Below, one piece after another: positions 36,239 through 44,785 of a stretch of DNA of 64,000 nt. A model generated the notes under the pieces. It made no database searches. It had not been told where the DNA came from and worked only from the letters and a program-made list of their open reading frames with translations. This DNA is from JBEIHX01 sp040381075. GTDB lineage: Bacteria; Pseudomonadota; Alphaproteobacteria; Caulobacterales; Aquidulcibacteraceae. The stretch is from contig JBEIHX010000004.1 in NCBI GenBank assembly GCA_040381075.1, forward strand, positions 1 through 64,000. The letters run 5' to 3'. A program made the position numbers and the translations under genes. The stretch's first letter is position 1. The number at the start of each line of letters is the position of its first letter.

Positions 36239-36700
36239 TCAGACCTGCAGGGTCTTGGCCATCTCATTCGTCGAGGTCCAGCCGGTGCGCAGATACAGTG
36301 GGCGGCCGGCCTCGGTGGCGTGGAGAAAAACGTAGCTGATCCCACGGCGGACAAAGGCGTCTTCGCTGGCCTGCATGAGCAGCCCCGCAACCCCCATTCG
36401 GCGATGGCTCGGGTTAACGAAGAGGTTGAGAACGTAGCCGCGCCTGTCATCCTGCGGGTGCAACGGATGGGGCGGCCAATCAACCTCCATCAAACCGACG
36501 CCGCCGATCGCCGCGTCAGCGTCGAGCGCCATGAAGCCAAAATACCGTCCGTCCGCCAGACGCGGCTCAAGCCAGCGCCGGAATGGCGCCGCCATGGCCT
36601 GCAGATCCGCGGCCGCCCGGCCTGCCTCGCGAAACATGTCTTCCCGGTGGCGGCAGATGAGGTCCAGGTCGGATCGGGCGATAGGTCGAAGACTGATCAT
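36239..36700 (-). CDS. GNAT-family N-acetyltransferase
   Basis: 153 residues. The N-terminus ISLRPIARSDLDLI is typical of GNAT proteins. The acetyl-CoA-binding motif A is seen as YVLNLFVNPSHRRMGVAGLLMQ at about 93-114, and motif B as VFLHATEAGRPLYLRTGW. It should transfer an acetyl group from acetyl-CoA to an unknown amine. The ATG at 36700 fits the family start but has no strong ribosome site. The frame stays open 66 bases further upstream. It is 126 bp downstream of yacG on the same strand. Confidence 0.87.
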   Translation of the reverse strand: MISLRPIARSDLDLICRHREDMFREAGRAAADLQAMAAPFRRWLEPRLADGRYFGFMALDADAAIGGVGLMEVDWPPHPLHPQDDRRGYVLNLFVNPSHRRMGVAGLLMQASEDAFVRRGISYVFLHATEAGRPLYLRTGWTSTNEMAKTLQV

Positions 36701-36825
36701 GGCGGCGACCGAGCACGCCTCGGCCGCTCCGGTCAACAACCCGGCCGAACATGCAAAACGCAGCAAGGTCGCAGCATGCGCCGCACGGCCGCATCGCCAG
36801 GCGCACGCCGCTGGCGCATCCCCCG

Positions 36826-37014
36826 CTACGCCTCGCGATCGCGCGGCTGCGGGCGATCCTGATCAGAAGCCTCAGTCGAGCTGTCCGGAATGACATAGAC
36901 GCCCTTCAGCCAGCGGTTCAGATCAATGTCCGAACACCGCCTGGAACAGAAGGGACGCAACACTGGATCGCGCGGCTTGGCGCAGATCGGACACGGCGGC
37001 GGCGACTGGCTCAT
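36826..37014 (-). CDS. yacG: DNA gyrase inhibitor / zinc-finger protein YacG
   Basis: 62 residues with the YacG zinc ribbon: cysteines 8, 11, 23 and 27 (CPIC and CSRRC), then the conserved DIDLNRWLKGVYVIP. In Escherichia coli YacG binds gyrase and inhibits its DNA binding. The ATG overlaps the stop of the upstream RNase gene (ATGA), so it is translated with it. An open frame upstream of this ATG is the RNase gene in another frame. Last gene of the murA-to-yacG unit. Confidence 0.92.
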   Translation of the reverse strand: MSQSPPPCPICAKPRDPVLRPFCSRRCSDIDLNRWLKGVYVIPDSSTEASDQDRPQPRDREA

Positions 37015-38126
37015 AGGCAGACAACCTCCATGTGCTCGCGCGCGAACCAGGCGACAGCCTCGATGGCGAAACGCGGCCCGATGCGATCGGCCAGCGCTGC
37101 GCGCCAGTCCCATCTGTCGGGCTCAAGTTCCGCAACGACCTCGCAGGACGCGCGCAGGACGATCCGGGCGCCGCGTTGCGCAGCCGCTTCCCGCTCGATC
37201 CGGCGCAAAGCCGTCAGCGCGACGGTCTCAGGCGTCAAACGGCCCGCCTCATCACACAGGACCTCATGCAGCGGCGTCTCCTGCTGCGTCAGGGCGAACT
37301 CCATGACGCCAAACGGCGAAATCGGCGCTGTGCGGACGCTCTGGGGGGCCTCCGCCAGCGCCGCCGCCATCGCCTCGGCCACCTTCTTCTGGTGCGCATG
37401 CGAGCGCATCGAGACAAAATCCACCGCGATGATGCCGCCCAGCCGACGCAGCCGCAGATGCCGGGCGATCTCGGGGGCGGCCCGCAAATTGAGCTCATAG
37501 GCAAAGCGCTCGCCGTCATCAGGCCCGCGCCGGCCAGCCCCGTCCACGTCGATTGCAACCAGCGCAGCCGTCGGCTCGATCGACAAAGCGCCTCCGCCAG
37601 GCAAGGCCACGCGACGCTCAAGAGCGCTTTCCAGCGCCTCATCGATGCGGGCGCGCACATCGGGATCATGCGGGCGCAATGGATCATCCTGCGGCGCGCG
37701 CCGGGCCACCAGGCAGGGGCGCACATGATCCGGGTTTTCGCCCAGCAAACGCACGACCGGAGATTTTCCGCGCGCCGCTTCGCGCACAACGGCGACGCTC
37801 ACAAGCTTGCCTTCCTGGATGGCGACAGGCCCCTGCGGTCCGCGCGCCCGTCCGGCGGCGTCAAGCGGCAGAAAGCCAGCATCCCCCGTGAGTCCCAGGT
37901 CCAGAAATGCGCCACGGCGCGGGCGGTCGATCGCGGTGACGCGCGCAGCGAAGATATCGTTGAACAGTGCCCGCACGCCGCGCCAGGATGCACGCTGCAG
38001 GGTAATCGCGACAATACGCCCGGACGCAACATGGGCGAGCGCCTCGCGGCGCTCGCCGATCGCACGGTCAACGAGCCGCTCATAGCGCCCGTCATCCGCG
38101 CCCAGTCGATCGGCGGCGTCGCTCAT
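37011..38126 (-). CDS. Ribonuclease E/G family protein, short form
   Basis: 371 residues. The S1-like RNA-binding start has AFLDLGLTGDAGFLPL at about 73-88. The catalytic DNase-I-like core has two metal-binding aspartates in ALVAIDVDG and GGIIAVDFVSM. It stops before the cysteine zinc-link present in full RNase G (about 490 residues), so it is a truncated form relative to E. coli. The same short gene is the normal occupant of this infA-maf-yacG locus in alphaproteobacteria. Likely role is RNA processing or decay in the cytoplasm. ATGA overlaps couple it to maf upstream and yacG downstream. Confidence 0.88.
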   Translation of the reverse strand: MSDAADRLGADDGRYERLVDRAIGERREALAHVASGRIVAITLQRASWRGVRALFNDIFAARVTAIDRPRRGAFLDLGLTGDAGFLPLDAAGRARGPQGPVAIQEGKLVSVAVVREAARGKSPVVRLLGENPDHVRPCLVARRAPQDDPLRPHDPDVRARIDEALESALERRVALPGGGALSIEPTAALVAIDVDGAGRRGPDDGERFAYELNLRAAPEIARHLRLRRLGGIIAVDFVSMRSHAHQKKVAEAMAAALAEAPQSVRTAPISPFGVMEFALTQQETPLHEVLCDEAGRLTPETVALTALRRIEREAAAQRGARIVLRASCEVVAELEPDRWDWRAALADRIGPRFAIEAVAWFAREHMEVVCL

Positions 38127-38743
38127 CGCACAAAGCCCAGACCGACCAGCAGATCATAGGTCTCGGCGAGCGGCAGACCGACCACGCCGGAATAACTTCC
38201 TGACAGACCGTGGATATACGCAGCAAACAGGCCCTGGATTGCGTAGCCGCCCGCCTTTCCGCGCCACTCCGCGCCCGCCAGATACTGCTCCACCTCACGG
38301 GCGGCCAGCCGTTTGACCTGCACGCGCGTAGACACCAGGCGCTGCGCCGTACGGCCATCGGGCGCCCGAACGCACACGCCCGTGTGCACTGTGTGCACCC
38401 GCCCCGACAAAAGGGTCAGGCAGGCGCGGGCGTCAGCTTCACTCTCCGCCTTGGGCAAGATACGCCGCCCCAGGCCGACAACCGTATCAGCAGCGAGGAC
38501 ATAATGAGGTGATGCGCCGAGCGCTGCAGCCTTTTCCAGGGCAAGGCGCGCAGCAAGCTGTCGCGGACGTTCGCCGGGCAAGGGGGTTTCATCTATGTCG
38601 GGCGCCGCCACCGCCCGGGGCTCGATCCCAATCTGCGCCAGCAGGGCGGCGCGGCGTGGACTTGCGCTCGCGAGCACGAGGCCCGGCGGGTTGGACGCAC
38701 CAGGCCCCAGGGACTCACAGGCCGGCGGGGGCTCACAGGTCAC
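38123..38743 (-). CDS. maf: Maf-family nucleotide pyrophosphatase
   Basis: About 206 residues from a GTG at 38743 that has GAGGGG nine bases upstream. The frame also opens at a TTG at 38764, and a later GTG near VLASASPRR is possible. Maf motifs are complete: LASASPRRAALL near 24-35, DIDETPLPGE, and AADTVVGLG with the catalytic aspartate. Maf proteins hydrolyse noncanonical or canonical nucleoside triphosphates (dTTP, UTP, m7GTP depending on subfamily) and affect septum formation when overproduced. The stop overlaps the RNase start (ATGA). Confidence 0.92.
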   Translation of the reverse strand: MTCEPPPACESLGPGASNPPGLVLASASPRRAALLAQIGIEPRAVAAPDIDETPLPGERPRQLAARLALEKAAALGASPHYVLAADTVVGLGRRILPKAESEADARACLTLLSGRVHTVHTGVCVRAPDGRTAQRLVSTRVQVKRLAAREVEQYLAGAEWRGKAGGYAIQGLFAAYIHGLSGSYSGVVGLPLAETYDLLVGLGFVR

Positions 38744-38790
38744 CGGACCAGGCCCCTCACGCAACCAGCCCCGCCATAGCGAGCAGCCAC

Positions 38791-39009
38791 TTACTTGAAT
38801 CGATAGGTGATTCGCCCCTTGGTCAGGTCATAGGGCGTCATTTCCACCAGCACCCGGTCGCCTGCCAGAACCCGAATCCGGTTCTTGCGCATCTTGCCCG
38901 CGGTGTGGGCGATGATCTCGTGATCGTTCTCAAGCCGCACGCGGAAGGTCGCGTTGGGCAAAAGTTCCATGACCGTGCCCGCAAACTCCAGAAGTTCTTC
39001 CTTCGACAT
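38791..39009 (-). CDS. infA: Translation initiation factor IF-1
   Basis: 72 residues, the exact family length, a single S1/OB fold: MSKEELLEFAGTVMELLPNA, then the RNA-binding RVRLENDHEIIAHTAGKMRKNRIRVL and the C-terminal DLTKGRITYRFK. It occupies the ribosomal A site during initiation with IF-2 and IF-3. GAGGG before the ATG sets the start. It sits between the phosphatase gene and maf in a conserved alphaproteobacterial order. Confidence 0.98.
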   Translation of the reverse strand: MSKEELLEFAGTVMELLPNATFRVRLENDHEIIAHTAGKMRKNRIRVLAGDRVLVEMTPYDLTKGRITYRFK

Positions 39010-39105
39010 CCAACCCTCAGATTCGTGGCCCCGCTTGGTAGGCGGCCTTATAGACTACCCGGTCCATGCCCGTCGATGGGAGGCGCGCAGCCATCTCGCG
39101 CCCGC

Positions 39106-39533
39106 TCACTCCTCCCGAAACCGCGCTGCGATCCGTGCGTCGAGCGCATCGCGCACTGCCCGGTAGGCCTCCAGTCGCTGGTCACGCGATCCCTCAACGA
39201 ATGTGGGGTCGAAGGTCGGCCAATACTCCGCCTCGATCGGAAGGGTGCGGGTCAGCTCAAGGGCCTGGTGATGAGCCTCCGGGCTCAGGGAGATCACCAG
39301 ATCGAAATTGGCGTCCTCAAGATCGGCGAAACTGCGCGGACGATGGCGCGAGATGTCGACGCCCAGTTCATCGAGCACCGCCACCGCAAAGGATCGAGCT
39401 CGCCGCGCTTCACGCCAACGCTCTCAACATAAATCCGCTTGGCGAAACGCCGCCGCATCAGCCCCTCGGCCATCGGCGAGCGCACCGCATTGAGCGTACA
39501 GGCGAACAGAACCGCTTGCGGTGACCGGCCCAT
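39106..39533 (-). pseudogene. Low-molecular-weight phosphatase (arsenate-reductase-like), frameshifted
   Basis: Two minus-strand frames together make one protein. The first (from the ATG at 39533) has the phosphatase loop CTLNAVRSPMAEG and runs to VESVGVKRGELDP. The second (ending at 39106) resumes with AVLDELGVDISRHRPRSF and continues to a normal C-terminus (LDARIAARFREE). The frame is lost at GATCCTTTGCGG (minus strand, T-run at 39388-39390). One extra base there would give GELDPFAVAVLDELG, the expected family sequence. All catalytic residues are otherwise present. This is either a very recent frameshift or a homopolymer sequencing error. It starts four bases after UPF0262. Confidence 0.85.
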
Positions 39534-39537
39534 GGCC

Positions 39538-40005
39538 TCATCCCCGCGCGTGCAGCGCGCAGATCAGGGTGAACAGGCGGCGCGCCGTGTCGTGGTCGAT
39601 GTCGACTTTTCCGCGCAACCGCTCCGCCAGCAATTGCGACCCTTCATTGTGCAGGCCGCGCCGGCCCATATCGATCGCCTCTATCTGTGCGGGCGATGCG
39701 TGTCGTATGGCGTCGTAGTAGCTGTCACAGACCAGGAAATAGTCCTTGATTACGCGCCGCAGGGGCGAAAGGGACAGCACCAGCACGCGCAACTGCGCCC
39801 CGTCCATGCCGGCGATGTCGAAGACAAGTTTTCCCTCCTGCACGGCGAGCCTCAGCCGATAGGGCCCGCTTGCTCCCTCGAGGGCGAAGGAGTTGCCCTC
39901 CAAAAGATCAAAGATGGCCACCCGCCGCTCGTGCTCGGCGTCGGGCGAACCCGCCGCCAGCGACGTCTCGTCAAGCTCGATGTCGAAAATGCGCCGATCA
40001 CTCAT
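39538..40005 (-). CDS. UPF0262 family protein
   Basis: 155 residues matching an uncharacterised family restricted to alphaproteobacteria. Recognisable segments are DRRIFDIELDETSLAAGSPD at the start, YRLRLAVQEGKLVFDIAG, and the LSPLRRVIKDYFLVCDSYYDAIR stretch. No motif suggests a reaction and no signal peptide or membrane helix is seen, so it is probably cytoplasmic. Its ATG overlaps the hisD stop (ATGA), and the frameshifted phosphatase gene follows four bases after its stop. Confidence 0.9.
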   Translation of the reverse strand: MSDRRIFDIELDETSLAAGSPDAEHERRVAIFDLLEGNSFALEGASGPYRLRLAVQEGKLVFDIAGMDGAQLRVLVLSLSPLRRVIKDYFLVCDSYYDAIRHASPAQIEAIDMGRRGLHNEGSQLLAERLRGKVDIDHDTARRLFTLICALHARG

Positions 40006-41306
40006 GATTTGGCCTGGCGCACCTCCACCGAGCGCGCATGCGCAGGCAACCCCTCGGCATGCGCGAGAATGGCCGCAGGCCCGGCGAGCGCGGCGAACCC
40101 CGCAGCCCCGATGCGTTGAATGGACGTGCGCTTCATGAAATCCAGCATGCCCAGGCCGGAGGAGAAACGCGCCGCCCCGGCCGTCGGCAGGACATGATTG
40201 GCGCCAGTCACATAATCCCCGAGCGCCTCAGGCGCATGGCGGCCAATAAAGACGGACCCTGCATGGCGAAGCGCTGCAGCGATTTCCTCCGCCTGCTCGG
40301 CGGCGATTTCCACATGCTCCGGGGCCAGACGGTCGCTCAGCGCCGGCGCATCGGCGAGCAGATCGGCGACGGTGATGATGGCCCCATGGGCCGACCAGCT
40401 GGCGCGCGCCTGCCCTGCCGTGTGAAGCTCGCCGAGCAACGCCTCGACAGCGGCTGCAACGGCGTCCGCGAAGGCGTCGTCGTCAGTGATCAGAACGGCC
40501 TGGGCGTCAGGATCATGTTCAGCCTGCGACAGCAGGTCCGCAGCAATCCAGGCAGGGTCATTGCGACCATCAGCGATCACCAGGATCTCGGAGGGACCGG
40601 CAAGCGCGTCGATCCCGACCTGACCGTACACAAGCCGCTTGGCCGCAGTGACATAGGCATTGCCGGGACCGACGATCTTGTCGACGCGCCGGATCGGGTC
40701 AGCACCGTAGGCAAGGGCCGCAACCGCATGCGCCCCGCCGATACCCCAGACTTCGTCAACGCCCGCCTCAAGGGCGGCTGCAGCGACCGCCGGCGCAATC
40801 ACGCCGGCGCGCAGCGGCGTCACCAGCGCCAGGCGTCGCACGCCAGCGGCCTTGGCCGGAACCGCGTTCATGAGAAGGGAACTCGGATAGGTGGCGCGCC
40901 CGCCAGGCACGTAGAGACCGACCGAATCGATCGGCGTCCAGCGCCACCCAAGCCCCACCCCGGCAGCGTCCACGAAGTCAACGTCCTGCGGCCGCTGGCG
41001 CTCGTGATAGGCGCGGATGCGCGCCGCCGCGAAGGCGAGCGCGGTGCGTACCTCGGACGGACAGTGCGACGCTGCAGCCTGCAGGGCGGCGTGCGTCAGC
41101 GGCGCACCGACGTCCTCGCGCCGTGCACCGTCGAAACGGGCGGCATAGTCGGCCACCGCCTCAAGGCCGCGGGCGCGCACATCAGCGATGATCGCAGCAA
41201 CCCGTGCTTCGACATCCGGTGCGCAGCCACGCGGGCGCGCCGCAAACCCCTCAAACGCAGCGGCGAAATCTGCTGCGCAGTAATTCAGGCGAAATGGCCC
41301 AGGCAT
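40002..41306 (-). CDS. hisD: Histidinol dehydrogenase
   Basis: 434 residues. The family signature is present as DALAGPSEILVIADGRNDPAWIAADLLSQAEHD, containing zinc and substrate residues. VPGGRATYPSSLLMNAVPAKAAGV and PEHVEIAAEQAEEI, with the catalytic acid-base His in PEHVE, are also visible. It oxidises L-histidinol to histidine in two NAD-dependent steps. It shares one base with the stop of the DUF2948 gene upstream (TGATG) and overlaps UPF0262 downstream, so translation of the three is coupled. No other his genes are in the window. Confidence 0.97.
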   Translation of the reverse strand: MPGPFRLNYCAADFAAAFEGFAARPRGCAPDVEARVAAIIADVRARGLEAVADYAARFDGARREDVGAPLTHAALQAAASHCPSEVRTALAFAAARIRAYHERQRPQDVDFVDAAGVGLGWRWTPIDSVGLYVPGGRATYPSSLLMNAVPAKAAGVRRLALVTPLRAGVIAPAVAAAALEAGVDEVWGIGGAHAVAALAYGADPIRRVDKIVGPGNAYVTAAKRLVYGQVGIDALAGPSEILVIADGRNDPAWIAADLLSQAEHDPDAQAVLITDDDAFADAVAAAVEALLGELHTAGQARASWSAHGAIITVADLLADAPALSDRLAPEHVEIAAEQAEEIAAALRHAGSVFIGRHAPEALGDYVTGANHVLPTAGAARFSSGLGMLDFMKRTSIQRIGAAGFAALAGPAAILAHAEGLPAHARSVEVRQAKS

Positions 41307-41764
41307 CAGCCGCCCCCGCCTGTGTGGGGACCGTGATCAGGGCGCGCGCGCGCCCGCCATGGCCTGGAAATGTCGGCAAGCACGACGTCAACGCACTCCA
41401 CCGTGAGCCGCATTTCGCCCCCGCCCGCGAACGCCAGATGAACCGCGCCGCCCGGCGGCTCGCCCGCCGGGACGAAACGTACGCTCAGCAATTGCGCGAC
41501 GAGATCGCCAGGCGCCCTGCGAAACCGCGACGACTGCACCCGCAGGACCCCTGCAACCTGCAATCCCGCACGCACCCGCTCACCCGCGCCGCGCGCTGCG
41601 CCCTCCCAGCGGAACCTGTTGAGCGCGATGGTGACGCAACGCCGGGCCGGCTCGTAGCCGATGTCGCCGACCTTCAGAACGGCGTCCTGCACAGCCGCCG
41701 AGATGATCGCCAGATCATCGGCGTCCTCGGCGACAAGTTTCAATCCACCCGCGGACGATTGCAT
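41306..41764 (-). CDS. DUF2948 family protein
   Basis: 152 residues of an alphaproteobacterial family without known function. Start MQSSAGGLKLVAEDADDLAIISAAVQDAV and the LNRFRWEGAARG segment are characteristic. The C-terminus ends with the conserved RLTVECVDVVLADI followed by an Arg/Pro/Gly tail. No catalytic motif, signal peptide or membrane helix. Located between murA (15 bp gap) and hisD (1-base overlap), where it is found in many relatives. Confidence 0.88.
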   Translation of the reverse strand: MQSSAGGLKLVAEDADDLAIISAAVQDAVLKVGDIGYEPARRCVTIALNRFRWEGAARGAGERVRAGLQVAGVLRVQSSRFRRAPGDLVAQLLSVRFVPAGEPPGGAVHLAFAGGGEMRLTVECVDVVLADISRPWRARARPDHGPHTGGGG

Positions 41765-41779
41765 CGACGCCTGCTCTCT

Positions 41780-43048
41780 CTAGCCCCTCAGCCGCGCAAT
41801 GTTGGCGCCGCAACCGGCGAGCTTGGCCTCAAGCCGCTCAAATCCACGATCGAGATGATAAACCCTGTTCACGATGGTTTCACCATCCGCGGCAAGCCCG
41901 GCCACGACAAGACTGACAGACGCACGCAGGTCCGTCGCCATCACAGGCGCCCCCTGCAAACGCTCCACCCCGCGCACCACTGCTTCGCGCCCGCGCACCG
42001 TGATGTCGGCGCCCAGACGCGCCAGTTCGGGGGCATGCATGTAGCGGTTTTCGAATATGTTCTCGCGAAAGATCGACGCCCCCTGCGCCATGGTCATCAG
42101 GCCCATGAACTGGGCCTGAAGATCGGTTGGAAACCCGGGATAGGGCTGCGTGTCCACATCCACGGCTTTCAGCCGGCGCGCAGGATCCCGCGTGATGACG
42201 ACCCCATCGGGCTCCTCCAGAACGTCCACGCCGGCCTGCTGGAGCGACGCGGACAAAGCCGCAAGGTGCTCAGGGACAACACCCGCCAGGCGCACCGATC
42301 CCCCGGCCATCGCCGCAGCGATCGCATAGGTCCCGGCTTCGATGCGATCGCCGACGACACTGTACTGCGCAGGACCAAGCGTCTCCACGCCCTGGATCCG
42401 GATGGTGCGTGTGCCGGCGCCCTCGATCCGCGCGCCCATGGCGATCAGGCACTGGGCGAGATCGGCGATTTCCGGCTCGCGCGCGGCGTTTTCCAAAATC
42501 GTCTCGCCGCGGGCCAGCACGGCGGCCAGCATCGCGTGCTCCGTTGCGCCCACCGAAACGAACGGGAAGAAGATGCGCGCGCCCCTCAGGCCGCGCAGCG
42601 CAGCCGCCTTCACGTAGCCCTGGTCAATCACAATGTCCGCCCCCATCGCCTCGAAGGCCTTGAGGTGAAGATCGACCGGCCGCGCGCCGATCGCGCAGCC
42701 TCCGGGCAGACTGACCGTGGCGTGGCCAACCCGCGCAAGCAATGGGCCAAGCACGTTGAAGGTGGCGCGCATCTTCCGAACGAGGTCGTAGGGCGCGATG
42801 GTGGATGCGATCTCCGCAGCATGCAGGCGGCACGTCGCCTCGCCCGCCGGCCAGTCCACCGACACACCGAGCGACTGCAGGAGGTCGGCCATGAAACGCG
42901 TATCGGCGAGATTGGGCATGTTCGACAGGGTCAGCGGCGCCGGACTGAGCAGCGCCGCCGCCATCAGCTTGAGGGCCGAGTTCTTGGCCCCGGAGATCGG
43001 GATCACGCCAATCAAGGAGTGTCCGCCGACGATGGCGATGCGGTCCAT
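41780..43048 (-). CDS. murA: UDP-N-acetylglucosamine 1-carboxyvinyltransferase MurA
   Basis: 422 residues, an EPSP-synthase-like fold. The substrate lysine is Lys22 in GAKNSALKL. The PEP-binding, fosfomycin-target Cys118 is in LPGGCAIGARPVDLHL, so the enzyme should be fosfomycin-sensitive at this residue. It adds enolpyruvate to UDP-GlcNAc, the first committed step of peptidoglycan synthesis in the cytoplasm. The ATG at 43048 matches family N-termini; the frame stays open 69 bases upstream. First gene of the nine-gene unit ending at yacG. Confidence 0.97.
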   Translation of the reverse strand: MDRIAIVGGHSLIGVIPISGAKNSALKLMAAALLSPAPLTLSNMPNLADTRFMADLLQSLGVSVDWPAGEATCRLHAAEIASTIAPYDLVRKMRATFNVLGPLLARVGHATVSLPGGCAIGARPVDLHLKAFEAMGADIVIDQGYVKAAALRGLRGARIFFPFVSVGATEHAMLAAVLARGETILENAAREPEIADLAQCLIAMGARIEGAGTRTIRIQGVETLGPAQYSVVGDRIEAGTYAIAAAMAGGSVRLAGVVPEHLAALSASLQQAGVDVLEEPDGVVITRDPARRLKAVDVDTQPYPGFPTDLQAQFMGLMTMAQGASIFRENIFENRYMHAPELARLGADITVRGREAVVRGVERLQGAPVMATDLRASVSLVVAGLAADGETIVNRVYHLDRGFERLEAKLAGCGANIARLRG

Positions 43049-43196
43049 GGCTGAGAGCCTCAGCAAAGCAAAACAGGATCGCAGCCGATAGGCGTTCCCC
43101 GACGTGGGCGCAAGCACGCCGCAGCGCAGAGGGCGACAAATGGGCCGCCGGCAGGTTTCTGGTGCGGCGCATGACCTCGGCGCGCGCCCCCTTGCG

Positions 43197-44171
43197 TCAC
43201 CGCGCCGCCAGGGTCAGACCATCCTGCAGGCCGGTGGTCTCGCCGAGGCCGAGGGCGAGATTGAGATTCTGCACCGCAGCGCCCGCCGCGCCTTTGCCCA
43301 GATTGTCGAGCAGGGCCACGAGGCGGGCCTGGCCGGCCTGCGGCGCGCCGAAGACAAACAAGCGCAGCCCGTTCGTCCCGTTGAGCCCCTCCGGATCCAG
43401 CGTGGCGAGGCCTTCCGTCTCGCCAGCGGCGGCCACCGAGACAAACGCCTCGCCCTCGTAGCGCCGCGCCAGAACCACGCGAATATCGGCCGCGCTGGGC
43501 CGCCCGGGCAGGGCGTCAAGCTGCAGCGGCGCTTCGACGATCATGCCCTGCGCAAACCGCCCGACCGCAGGGGCGAACAGGGGGCGATAGGTCAGACCGG
43601 CATGCAGCTGCATTTCGGGAACATGCTTATGCTGCAGCGAAAGGCCATAGATGCGATAGGCGACGCGGGTGAAGGATGCTGAGTTCGCATCCTCGAATTC
43701 CGCGATCATCGCCTTGCCGCCGCCGCTGTAGCCCGACACGGCGTTGACGGTGAACGGCCAGTCGGCCGGCGCCAGTCCGGCGTCGATCAGCGGACGCACC
43801 AGGGCCAGAAATCCTGTCGGATAGCAGCCCGGATTTGAGATCCGGCGCGCACGTCGCAGGGCGTCGCGCTGGCCCGGCGCAAGTTCGGCGAAACCATACA
43901 CCCAATCCGGCGCAGTGCGGTGCGCGCTGGAGGCGTCGATAATCGTCACCGCCGGGTTGGTCACCAGCGAGACCGCCTGGCGCGCCGCATCATCAGGCAG
44001 GCACAGGATCACGGCGTCGGCGGTGTTGAGCAGCTCTGCGCGCGCAGCCTCGTCCTTGCGGCGCGTCGGATCGATGCTCAGCAGGCGGATATCGGCGCGC
44101 GCCTCCAGGCGCGCGCGGATCTGCAGACCCGTGGTGCCGGCCTCACCGTCAATGAACACTGTTTTGGTCAT
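43197..44171 (-). CDS. argC: N-acetyl-gamma-glutamyl-phosphate reductase, short form
   Basis: 324 residues, the shorter ArgC type found in many alphaproteobacteria. The nucleotide-binding start TKTVFIDGEAGTTGLQIRARL, catalytic cysteine in ISNPGCYPTGFLALV, and YSGGGKAMI and HKHVPEMQ segments are clear. It reduces N-acetylglutamyl phosphate to the semialdehyde in arginine synthesis. GGAGG four bases before the ATG at 44171 fixes the start. It follows rplM-rpsI across a terminator, so it probably has its own promoter within 140 bp. Confidence 0.95.
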   Translation of the reverse strand: MTKTVFIDGEAGTTGLQIRARLEARADIRLLSIDPTRRKDEAARAELLNTADAVILCLPDDAARQAVSLVTNPAVTIIDASSAHRTAPDWVYGFAELAPGQRDALRRARRISNPGCYPTGFLALVRPLIDAGLAPADWPFTVNAVSGYSGGGKAMIAEFEDANSASFTRVAYRIYGLSLQHKHVPEMQLHAGLTYRPLFAPAVGRFAQGMIVEAPLQLDALPGRPSAADIRVVLARRYEGEAFVSVAAAGETEGLATLDPEGLNGTNGLRLFVFGAPQAGQARLVALLDNLGKGAAGAAVQNLNLALGLGETTGLQDGLTLAAR

Positions 44172-44237
44172 GACGCCTCCAGCAACCAGGCGATCACCCT
44201 GGACAGGTCGACACGATCCACGCGTACCGGTCGATGC

Positions 44238-44274
44238 AAAGAAAACGGGCGCTCCGGAGGTCCGAAGCGCCCGT
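44238..44274 (-). terminator. Rho-independent terminator after rpsI
   Basis: On the minus strand a GC-rich hairpin (ACGGGCGCT paired with AGCGCCCGT, extended by TCGGA/CCGGA-type pairs) is followed by TTTCTTT. It lies just downstream of the rpsI stop and before argC. Confidence 0.88.
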
Positions 44275-44312
44275 GGATGCAACCCTCGCCCGGCGCACAG
44301 CGCCGGACCACC

Positions 44313-44783
44313 TCAGCGCTTGGAGAACTGGAAGGAGCGACGGGCTTTCGCCTTGCCGTATTTCTTACGTTCAACGACGCGCGAATCGCGGGTCAGGAAA
44401 CCGGCGTGCTTCAGCGCCGGCCGCAAGGCCGGCTCGTAATCGCACAGCGCCTTCGAGATGCCATGGCGCACTGCGCCGGCCTGACCCGACAGGCCGGATC
44501 CGTGCACGGAAACGATGACGTCGTATTGCCCGACGCGATCGGTGACGGCGAACGGCTGGTTGATCATCAGGCGCAGCACAGGACGGGCGAAGTAAACCTC
44601 CTGCTCCTTGCCATTGACCGTGATCTTGCCGGCGCCGCGCTTGACCCAGACGCGCGCCACAGCGTTCTTTCGCTTGCCGGTCGCATAGGCGCGGCCAAGC
44701 TTGTCGATCTTTGGTTCGCGCGGGGCCGCCTCAACCTGCGGAGCAGCCGTCTTGAGGGCTTCAAGGCCTTGCATGTCGGCCAT
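44313..44783 (-). CDS. rpsI: 30S ribosomal protein S9
   Basis: 156 residues: an alphaproteobacterial N-terminal extension (about 25 residues) and then the S9 core, YATGKRKNAVARVWVKRGAGKITVNGK. The invariant C-terminal tail KKYGKAKARRSFQFSKR reaches into the P site. It starts two bases after the rplM stop; the pair is almost always one operon. Confidence 0.98.
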   Translation of the reverse strand: MADMQGLEALKTAAPQVEAAPREPKIDKLGRAYATGKRKNAVARVWVKRGAGKITVNGKEQEVYFARPVLRLMINQPFAVTDRVGQYDVIVSVHGSGLSGQAGAVRHGISKALCDYEPALRPALKHAGFLTRDSRVVERKKYGKAKARRSFQFSKR

Positions 44784-44785
44784 GG

